49,744 nucleotides of DNA from a virus, in IMG/VR virus record IMGVR_UViG_3300050821_007132, positions 1-49,744 of that record. One strand, given 5' to 3'. Positions within the stretch are counted from its first letter, which is position 1. Every line of letters starts with the position of its first letter. The position numbers and the translations under genes are program-made. This document shows positions 44,170 to 49,744 of this stretch, one piece after another. The notes below the pieces were generated by a model, which was not told the DNA's origin, ran no database searches, and saw only the letters and a list, made by a program, of their open reading frames with translations.

Positions 44170-47165
44170 TTGCCATTCTCGCCATTCTGTTACCTTCATT
44201 AGCCTTCGCTACTCCTACGCCGACGCCTACCGCCGTGGCTACCTCTGTGCCGACTTCTCTCGTGGGCGGTTCCAATCGGATCGGTACGAATCTTGGCAGT
44301 CAGGATTTTCAGGGCTGCTGCGGTGGCAATTATATGCAAAACCTGTTCGACAATCCCGGTCTGGAGCCGAGCACGGACGGGCATTTGATGCAGGTAGGCA
44401 GCGGAGGCACGAGCAGCACCTTTACCGACACCTTGGATCAGGGCGAAGCGACGGGGTACTGGGTCGGTGCTCAAGCATCGGTCAGGGTGGGCGCGGCGGC
44501 AGGTACCACATTCACGATTACAGGCTATACGGCGGGCGGTTCCTATACCTTCGGCTCGTGCTCTCCGAGTTGTCCGACGCTAAGTTCTGGTAACTGGGTA
44601 GCGGAGGTACTGACGAGCGTCAACGTGGCTGGGAACATGGACACCAACGTCATTGGTGGCTGGGGCGGCGTCCACGACGGGCATTGCCTGCTCTCCACCG
44701 CAGACAAGTACGAGGGACAAGGGTCCGTAGCCTGCGATGTCGCGGACGGTTCCGCTCACACCTTCGATTACGGCTGGGATTTGTCCACTACTACCGGCGG
44801 CGTATGCGCAGACGATAATGTAACGCCTTGTACCGTAGCGAATCAGGCAACGGATTGCGCGACAGTGTGTTTGACTGCTCCGCAAGCTGGACCTTGGCAT
44901 CCGATTGTAGGAAGTTTCGAGACTTCGTTCTGGGCCAAAGGTGCGAATACATCGACCGGCACGCCGCAGGTATCGTTTCAGCTTTATCGGACCGCTGGCG
45001 GCGGCGTGAACGTCAGTCACATATGGACTCTCACCAATGATGGCGCATGGCATCAATATACCTACTCGTTCACCGGCAACGACGTAGTGAACCAAAACTC
45101 CCTGCTCTATACATTCTCCACGACCAATAACTCGGCAGAAACCGGCGCGACCATCTATATTGACGATGCTTATTTGGGCAGAGCAGCTTCGTCGGCCACG
45201 GGATTCCGTACCGAGATGATTTCGACCATGCAGGCGATCAATCCGGGTTCCACGCGCTACGCCGCCTACGATCAGCTTGCGACGAATGACAGAGGCTACG
45301 AGGGGCCGAGCGGGTGCGTAATAGGCTCCAGCCCGACGACTACCGGCACCTGCGACATGCTCCACGGGACGGCGTTCAATACTACTGGCGGCGGTGTCTG
45401 GGTATTCGCAGGACAGGACGCATACGCTCTCGACAATGCTGTCGGGGCCGAACCCTACATGACCATCGGCAACGTGATGAGTGACGCCGACCTCAAGACG
45501 TTCATCGACAATATGTGTTCGGCTCTAACCACCTATAATTTCCCGGCGACTTGGGTCGCGCAGAGCAACGAGGATTGGAACAATCATCAAGGGCGTATCT
45601 CATTTGGCGCATCCGGCTGGTCGGCCAACTACGCAACCAACGCTGCCCGAAACTTCAGCATTATGAGTACGGAAGCGACTAGCCACTGCCCGAGTCTTGC
45701 GAGCCGCATTCACTACATCATGAACAATCAGGCGTGTGCGGGTCCGTTCGCCTACATTCAAGCCGCCTATGCGAACAACTTCGGGAGCATTCCCAACACG
45801 AGCCAGTACGGCTTCGAGAGCGCGCCTTACGTACCGGCTAGTGGATCGCTGCCGAGTGAGAGCGGTAATCTTACTGCCCAAGCGGCTGCGTATGCGGCGC
45901 TGCAATTCGGGACTTCCGGCGTGGAAGCCTACATGCCGCCCTCTGGTTGTCTGGTAGCTGACGATTACGCACCGCTCCAATCGAATAACTTTCTCACGTT
46001 CTACGAAGAAGGTCCGAATGCCGTAGGCGGCGGGGCCAACACAGAGCAGTTCTATCTCTCTGAGGCCGGTTATCCATCGGCGGCGTGGATGGCGGCTAAT
46101 TGGCTGCTGGGTCAGCAACTAGGCAAGACACCGATTCAGAACGAGTATCAGTTTTCGCAGATAGAGTTCGGGCAGGGAGGCAATTCCGCCCCTATTTGGG
46201 GAGAGACGCACGATTTGGATTTTGACTTTGGCCCAGCGACTCCTCATTTACGGTCGGTCGGCGTCGGGAAAGAAGTCGTTAATGCGGGAATTCAGGGAAA
46301 TTATTATCCCTTGTCGAATTTACCTAGTGGCGTTTACGGTAGTGCCTATAACTCGAACGGTAGTGCGACTGGGCTTTGGTCTGCGGTCCTGACCAACAGT
46401 AACAATAGCGCGATTCCGATGGCGATTGTGTTCCCCGGTACGGGCACGGCACCCGGCAGTTGTACGGCGACAATAAATACCAACGGAATCACCGATAATG
46501 CAGAGAACTCAAGCGACGTTCGCACTGGATCGTGTACTTTTACCTCATGTGTGGGCAATACCTGTCCTTTTACACTGCAACCATATCAGGTCGTAGCGTT
46601 CGCCCCAGCGAGTGGAGCGACTCCGACAGCGACGGCAACAGCCACGGCCACCGCTACCGCGACAGGAACCGCCACGGCTACCGCTACAGCCACCGCAACG
46701 GCGACCCCTACTGTCAGCGCGACGCCCACCGTTAGTGCTACACCGACCCCATCGGTCACTGCGACGCCGACAGTATCAGCAACACCGACGATATCAGCGA
46801 CACCTACCGCTACGGCCACCGCCACTTCGACTGCAACGGCAACAGCGACGGCCACAAGTACAGCCACGCCTACAGCCACTGCCACCGCGACGCCGACTAG
46901 CACAGCGACACCCGGTCCCTGTGACGTGCATCCGGGCGTTCCGGGCGATTATTGCCTGAATACCGGATCGACAACGCAATGGACGCCGTTCACTGGGGAT
47001 GTCAGCAACGTTCGCAATACCACGACCTGCAATCAGTTCAACCATACAAAATGTGGCAAGCTGACGGTTAACGGCATGAAGGGCGTCCCCTTCGTCGGTA
47101 CGCTCACGAATCATCAGAAATGGTGCTATCACGCCGCCAACAAGACCATGATACCGTGCAACTGA
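44157..47165 (+). CDS. large secreted glycosidase-like protein with binding domains
   Basis: GTG 44157 gives about 1,002 residues. Signal peptide MRTLIAILAILLPSLAFA, short Thr-Pro linker, N-terminal beta domains with Cys pairs, then a region resembling clan-A glycoside hydrolases: EPYMTIGNVMSDADLKTFID, and WVAQSNEDWNNHQGRISFG, where the NE pair matches the usual acid/base Asn-Glu, and FLTFYEEGPNAVGGGANTEQ as a possible nucleophile strand. A long Thr-Ala-Pro linker (DNA 46615-46916) leads to the same Cys domain as gene 43834. A secreted polysaccharide-degrading enzyme is likely but not proven. Confidence 0.55.
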   Translation: MRTLIAILAILLPSLAFATPTPTPTAVATSVPTSLVGGSNRIGTNLGSQDFQGCCGGNYMQNLFDNPGLEPSTDGHLMQVGSGGTSSTFTDTLDQGEATGYWVGAQASVRVGAAAGTTFTITGYTAGGSYTFGSCSPSCPTLSSGNWVAEVLTSVNVAGNMDTNVIGGWGGVHDGHCLLSTADKYEGQGSVACDVADGSAHTFDYGWDLSTTTGGVCADDNVTPCTVANQATDCATVCLTAPQAGPWHPIVGSFETSFWAKGANTSTGTPQVSFQLYRTAGGGVNVSHIWTLTNDGAWHQYTYSFTGNDVVNQNSLLYTFSTTNNSAETGATIYIDDAYLGRAASSATGFRTEMISTMQAINPGSTRYAAYDQLATNDRGYEGPSGCVIGSSPTTTGTCDMLHGTAFNTTGGGVWVFAGQDAYALDNAVGAEPYMTIGNVMSDADLKTFIDNMCSALTTYNFPATWVAQSNEDWNNHQGRISFGASGWSANYATNAARNFSIMSTEATSHCPSLASRIHYIMNNQACAGPFAYIQAAYANNFGSIPNTSQYGFESAPYVPASGSLPSESGNLTAQAAAYAALQFGTSGVEAYMPPSGCLVADDYAPLQSNNFLTFYEEGPNAVGGGANTEQFYLSEAGYPSAAWMAANWLLGQQLGKTPIQNEYQFSQIEFGQGGNSAPIWGETHDLDFDFGPATPHLRSVGVGKEVVNAGIQGNYYPLSNLPSGVYGSAYNSNGSATGLWSAVLTNSNNSAIPMAIVFPGTGTAPGSCTATINTNGITDNAENSSDVRTGSCTFTSCVGNTCPFTLQPYQVVAFAPASGATPTATATATATATATGTATATATATATATPTVSATPTVSATPTPSVTATPTVSATPTISATPTATATATSTATATATATSTATPTATATATPTSTATPGPCDVHPGVPGDYCLNTGSTTQWTPFTGDVSNVRNTTTCNQFNHTKCGKLTVNGMKGVPFVGTLTNHQKWCYHAANKTMIPCN
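46615..46916 (+). repeat. long Thr-Ala-Pro/Val-Ser linker repeat
   Basis: About 300 bases of GCN-ACN and related codons with internal TPTVSA units, joining the glycosidase-like part to the C-terminal Cys domain of gene 44157-47165. Confidence 0.8.
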
Positions 47166-47611
47166 TTACTGACATCACGTCGCTACTCCGGTTCGAGGAA
47201 GGCGAAAAGTTGTTCGTCTACGACGATTTCAATGGTAAACCCATCACGAAAGGCTCCCGTGTCTACGGTAACCCAACCATCGGCGTGGGCCGCGCGCTGA
47301 ACGTCTCCGGCATCACGCAAGCCGAGAGCACCCAGTTACTCACTAACGACATCGCGAAGTGGTACACGGCATTTCCCGATCCTTGGTTCACGGCACTAGA
47401 CACCGTGAGGCGGGCGGCAATCGTCAGTATGGCTCATGCGATGGGTGCGCAGGGGGTGCGCGACTTCTCCGATATGATAGCGGCGCTACAGGCTCAGGAT
47501 TGGAAGGCGGCGCGCGATGCCGTGTTGCTATCGAAGTGGGCGGGTGAAGCTCCGGCACGGGCCACGCGCTGCGCCAACATGCTATGGACTGGGGTGTACC
47601 CGATAGTATGA
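47156..47611 (+). CDS. endolysin, T4-type lysozyme (GH24 muramidase)
   Basis: GTG 47156; 151 residues. T4 lysozyme pattern: RFEEGEKLFVYDD gives the catalytic Glu (14/15) and Asp (23/24), and NPTIGVGRALNV gives the conserved Thr and Gly; the loop between them is a few residues longer than in T4. The C-terminal helices (RRAAIVSMAHAMGAQGVRDF) fit the family. It cuts the glycan chain of peptidoglycan at lysis. No signal peptide, so it needs a holin. Followed at once by membrane proteins. Confidence 0.85.
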   Translation: MQLITDITSLLRFEEGEKLFVYDDFNGKPITKGSRVYGNPTIGVGRALNVSGITQAESTQLLTNDIAKWYTAFPDPWFTALDTVRRAAIVSMAHAMGAQGVRDFSDMIAALQAQDWKAARDAVLLSKWAGEAPARATRCANMLWTGVYPIV

Positions 47612-47691
47612 ACATCGACGCGGGGATCGTGGTCGTGATAGCTATCGTCTTGGTGATCGTTTGGATGTTTCCTCAGGAAAGAGAGGGATGA
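47608..47691 (+). CDS. 27-residue membrane peptide in lysis cassette
   Basis: ATGA overlap with the lysozyme stop. MNIDAGIVVVIAIVLVIVWM then FPQEREG: one transmembrane helix. Possible pinholin-like or regulatory peptide; too short to classify. Confidence 0.5.
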   Translation: MNIDAGIVVVIAIVLVIVWMFPQEREG

Positions 47692-47694
47692 GAC

Positions 47695-48084
47695 GTGGTA
47701 CCTTCAGGCAATCTGTATGGCCTTCTCACGGCAGCGCTCTTGATTCTCAACACGATAATGGTGTGGTGCTCGGGACGAGCTACACGCGGGACCGTCAAGA
47801 ACGAAGGAGAAGCCACGCGCGGTGATGTCAAAGAGGTTCACACGTTAGTCAATAGCGGGCTGACCAAGTTGATCGCATCGAAGGACGAGACAATCGCGAG
47901 TACAGAACGCGCCGCGAGCGCGGAAGGAAAAGCCGAGGGAATAGCGCAGGAACGCGAACGGCACGAAGCCTCGTCGATGACGGCGGCACTGAAAGTGATC
48001 GACGAGCCAGTCCAAGCGGCGAAATCGGGTGACTCCATCACGTTGGAAGCGCCTGTGAAAATTGAGGTCACGGAGAAGAAATAG
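47695..48084 (+). CDS. inner-membrane spanin-like or holin-associated protein
   Basis: GTG start; 129 residues. One N-terminal membrane helix (GLLTAALLILNTIMVW), then a long charged helix rich in Glu/Ala/Lys (ERAASAEGKAEGIAQERERH). The anchor-plus-coil layout is that of i-spanins. No overlapping o-spanin is seen here; lipoproteins at 960, 3266 or 22011 might serve. Confidence 0.5.
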   Translation: MVPSGNLYGLLTAALLILNTIMVWCSGRATRGTVKNEGEATRGDVKEVHTLVNSGLTKLIASKDETIASTERAASAEGKAEGIAQERERHEASSMTAALKVIDEPVQAAKSGDSITLEAPVKIEVTEKK

Positions 48085-48094
48085 GAGAACGCAA

Positions 48095-48349
48095 ATGCTG
48101 TTACTAACCTGCCTTGTGAATTTGGTTTTCTACGCCATCATCGCGCTATTCACCCTGTGGCTGCTCGGCTACATCTTGGGCATGTTCATTCCGGGCTTTC
48201 CGGGACTGTGGCCGGGGACGCCGGGGACTCCCATCGTGTCGCTGGTTTATCTGCTCATCGGGCTAATCCTGCTGCTCAACTTCCTGATTTGCTTCATGGG
48301 CGGTGGACACGGCGGGATACTGCCGGAGTTGTGGATGGGCGTGCGCTGA
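48095..48349 (+). CDS. candidate holin
   Basis: AGGAG ribosome site, ATG 48095; 84 residues with two strong transmembrane segments (about 5-30 and 46-65) separated by a Pro/Gly turn (GFPGLWPGTPGTP) and a short Gly/His tail. Size, topology and place after lysozyme fit a class II holin. Confidence 0.6.
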   Translation: MLLLTCLVNLVFYAIIALFTLWLLGYILGMFIPGFPGLWPGTPGTPIVSLVYLLIGLILLLNFLICFMGGGHGGILPELWMGVR

Positions 48350-48765
48350 TGGCGACCGAAGAGAATCCCGATCCGGTAAAGGTGATCGGCCCCGTCGAAC
48401 TCAAGAAAGACGATGCCGTCAACTTACCGCCATCCACCGCACAGACCACGACCAAGACGGAGCGTACCGAAGTCGTCACCGGTCCACCTGGTCAAGCGCC
48501 GCCACCCGCCGTCATCGCCGACGACAACATTCGCAAGTGGATTGCTCAAGAAGCTATTATCACTGACTTCCTGCTGGCGATGTTCATACTCTACCTGCTC
48601 TTCTTCCAGTCATCGGCGGTGAGTAAGGACGTGCTGCCGTTCGCGACGGGGGCCATCGGGACGATTATCGGCTACAAGGCGCGAGACGTGGGGACGGTGT
48701 ACGGGTATCTGTTCGGCAGCAGCAGCGGCTCGACCGCGAAGTCGGCCATTCTTGAGAAAAAATGA
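48349..48765 (+). CDS. membrane protein, second holin-like candidate
   Basis: TGATG overlap; 138 residues. Long polar N-terminus (about 60 residues), a first transmembrane helix (FLLAMFILYLLFFQSS) and a second weaker one (VLPFATGAIGTIIGYKA). May be a holin or antiholin. No clear family. Confidence 0.5.
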   Translation: MATEENPDPVKVIGPVELKKDDAVNLPPSTAQTTTKTERTEVVTGPPGQAPPPAVIADDNIRKWIAQEAIITDFLLAMFILYLLFFQSSAVSKDVLPFATGAIGTIIGYKARDVGTVYGYLFGSSSGSTAKSAILEKK

Positions 48766-48968
48766 AGCGAGAACTCAAGCAGCCGCCCGAGCGGAAGTTC
48801 GTCATCGGCGAGGACCATTTGGACGAGTTGGAGGCTCATCGCGACCGATTGCGTCGGGGGTGTGATCGATTCGAGCAGTTGGGGGTTGCGGGCGACATCG
48901 ATGTTGTCGTTAAGAAGTGCCGCCAGCACCCGCTCGTACCGGAAAGAACGCGATTAATCGACCCTTAA
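48762..48968 (+). CDS. small charged protein after the lysis genes
   Basis: ATGA overlap; 68 residues, Arg/Glu/Asp-rich helix (EDHLDELEAHRDRLRRGCDR). Last gene before a new promoter. Function unknown. Confidence 0.5.
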   Translation: MKRELKQPPERKFVIGEDHLDELEAHRDRLRRGCDRFEQLGVAGDIDVVVKKCRQHPLVPERTRLIDP

Positions 48969-48969
48969 T

Positions 48970-48998
48970 TTGATATTGGGCGCGCGTCGGGGTATCGT
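48970..48998 (+). promoter_or_regulatory. promoter of the last two genes
   Basis: TTGATA (48970-48975), 17-base spacer, TATCGT (48993-48998), eight bases to ATG 49007. The TATCGT box equals that of the promoter at 6842-6870. Confidence 0.65.
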
Positions 48999-49006
48999 CA
49001 GTGGTC

Positions 49007-49168
49007 ATGGACCGCGATTCTGAAAATACGAAGCTATTTGAGAAGATTCTCGCGGCCATCAAAGACGGCAATGGAAAGCTCGACCAAATCATCCAGCTTC
49101 TCACGCCCGCTCCGGGCGACGACATCACAAACCTTGGCGGATCGATTTCTCCGCCCATAAAGAAATGA
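49007..49168 (+). CDS. 53-residue protein with LGGSIS tail
   Basis: Start placed by the promoter. Acidic/basic helix (ENTKLFEKILAAIKDGNGKL) followed by ITNLGGSISPPIKK. The tail matches the end of the next protein. Function unknown; a small coiled-coil followed by a docking tail is suggested. Confidence 0.6.
   Translation: MDRDSENTKLFEKILAAIKDGNGKLDQIIQLLTPAPGDDITNLGGSISPPIKK
49100..49115 (+). repeat. dispersed palindrome, degenerate copy
   Basis: CTCACGCCCGCTCCGG, 11 of 16; encodes LTPAP. The left arm is kept and the right arm lost. Marginal. Confidence 0.3.
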
Positions 49169-49180
49169 AGGAGAACTGAC

Positions 49181-49552
49181 ATGGCAATCGGCAAACTCGG
49201 AGCGGCGACATCTCTCTCGCAGAATATGTTCGATGACCAGAAGGCGACCTACACACCTTCGCCGACCAACGCGCAGGGCGTGGCGGAAGCATTCCCGACA
49301 GGGACCGCGCCGGTTTACGTCGCAGCGCCAGGGACCGCCGTTACTCTCACGCCCGCGACAGACGGCAGCGGCGGCGTGGACATTATTGGCGTCACCGGAC
49401 AGGCTGGCGTCGAAGTCATCACCGGCACCTACACGAATCCTGACGGCACGGCGGCTGACCCCGTGACGATGACGTTCACGCAGAGCGTTGACCCGGCAGA
49501 AGCCGACGTGAAGACTCTCGGCGGATCGATTTCCACGCCTGTAGCGAAGTAG
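49181..49552 (+). CDS. beta-rich protein with LGGSIS tail
   Basis: AAGGAG site, 123 residues. Ala/Thr/Gly-rich beta pattern (GTAVTLTPATDGSGGVDIIG; GTYTNPDGTAADPVTMTF) reminiscent of Ig-like or decoration domains, ending KTLGGSISTPVAK. Possibly a virion surface domain. Followed by a strong terminator. Confidence 0.55.
   Translation: MAIGKLGAATSLSQNMFDDQKATYTPSPTNAQGVAEAFPTGTAPVYVAAPGTAVTLTPATDGSGGVDIIGVTGQAGVEVITGTYTNPDGTAADPVTMTFTQSVDPAEADVKTLGGSISTPVAK
49346..49361 (+). repeat. dispersed palindrome, copy in last gene
   Basis: CTCACGCCCGCGACAG, 13 of 16; encodes LTPAT. Confidence 0.5.
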
Positions 49553-49560
49553 CTTCCTCG

Positions 49561-49617
49561 CGGCGGCGGGCCTGCCATTTCTCCCCCGAAAGCGCAGGTT
49601 CCGTCGCCGTTCTTTTC
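49561..49617 (+). terminator. intrinsic terminator of the rightward operon
   Basis: CGGCGGCGGGCCTGC (49561-49575) pairs with GCAGGTTCCGTCGCCG (49594-49609): fifteen pairs with two G-U and one bulged T, an 18-base loop, and TTCTTTT right after. It closes the operon ending with gene 49181-49552 and separates it from the block that begins at the contig join. Confidence 0.75.
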
Positions 49618-49626
49618 CCGTTCCGT

Positions 49627-49655
49627 TTGCGTTCGCACATTAGGCGGCGTAGCAT
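49627..49655 (+). promoter_or_regulatory. candidate promoter across the contig join
   Basis: TTGCGT (49627-49632), 17-base spacer, TAGCAT (49650-49655, equal to 3-8), six bases to the GTG at 49662 (equal to 15). The -35 box is weak (3 of 6), but the spacing to the start codon matches the other sites. Confidence 0.4.
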
Positions 49656-49744
49656 CTCGCTGTGAAATGTGGGACGTGCAAGAAAATAATCAAAGGGACG
49701 ACTCGTAAGAAATACTGCGATTCGCGGTGTCGCGGTCGTGCGTA
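49648..49744. repeat. terminal direct repeat, right copy
   Basis: Exact copy of bases 1-97; it contains the start of the small zinc-ribbon gene that is complete at the left end (15-128). See the left copy for interpretation. Confidence 0.95.

Noticed and set aside
1-49744. tRNA genes, integrase, DNA polymerase, tape measure
   Set aside because: Looked for characteristic motifs on both strands and found none I could support; weak resemblance in basic proteins was not enough.

Overview
The window is a complete or nearly complete circular (or circularly permuted) genome of a tailed double-stranded DNA phage. Bases 1-97 are repeated exactly at 49648-49744, so the unique length is 49,647 bases, and a gene and its candidate promoter are restored across the join. 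The sequence is GC-rich, gene-dense and tightly packed, and most neighbouring genes overlap by ATGA, GTGA or TAATG. Terminase, portal, scaffold-like, major capsid, ejection-type proteins and a lysozyme are recognisable. There is no tape measure, tail tube, integrase, DNA polymerase or tRNA that I can see. A short-tailed (podovirus-like) phage that borrows host replication is the best reading. The host is unknown; secreted proteins joined by long Thr-Ala-Pro linkers suggest an environmental (soil or water) bacterium with similar secreted proteins.

Layout. (A) 15-4535, plus strand, starting just after a strong terminator (49561-49617): papain/calpain-like cysteine protease, metallophosphoesterase, lipoproteins, zinc-ribbon proteins and a sigma-region-4-like helix-turn-helix protein. 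(B) 6788-4532, minus strand: an operon of small proteins led by a ribbon-helix-helix regulator. (C) 6878-11102, plus strand: recombination/replication functions (ENAETSA-motif protein, replication initiator with internal iterons, VRR-NUC nuclease). B and C diverge from a compact pair of promoters (6797-6870). (D) 13485-11223, minus strand: a second operon of very small, often Cys-rich proteins. (E) From 13613, plus strand: small early-type genes, then terminase (split into ATPase and nuclease genes), adaptor-like and fibre-like proteins, a coupled block of signal-peptide proteins with Thr-Ala linkers (19942-25896), a large virion protein, ejection-type proteins, portal, scaffold, decoration and capsid genes, more secreted proteins, and the lysis cassette (47156-48968). 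D and E diverge from a second control region (13486-13612) with three CTAGCAAG-type boxes.

Three genome-wide patterns stand out. First, about ten sigma70-like promoters place the -10 box only 6-8 bases before a start codon, implying leaderless mRNAs; they precede both regulatory switches and inserted 'moron' genes (ATP-grasp enzyme, endonuclease VII-like, possibly HNH). Second, an imperfect palindrome, CTAACGCCCGCGTTAG, occurs in about a dozen good copies, in several reading frames and at gene junctions. Third, the structural region encodes several exported enzymes and adhesin-like proteins with Sec signal peptides, including a phospholipase C/acid phosphatase-type phosphoesterase and a glycosidase-like protein, which is unusual for a phage late operon. 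Functional names rest on motifs read by eye; no database search was possible.
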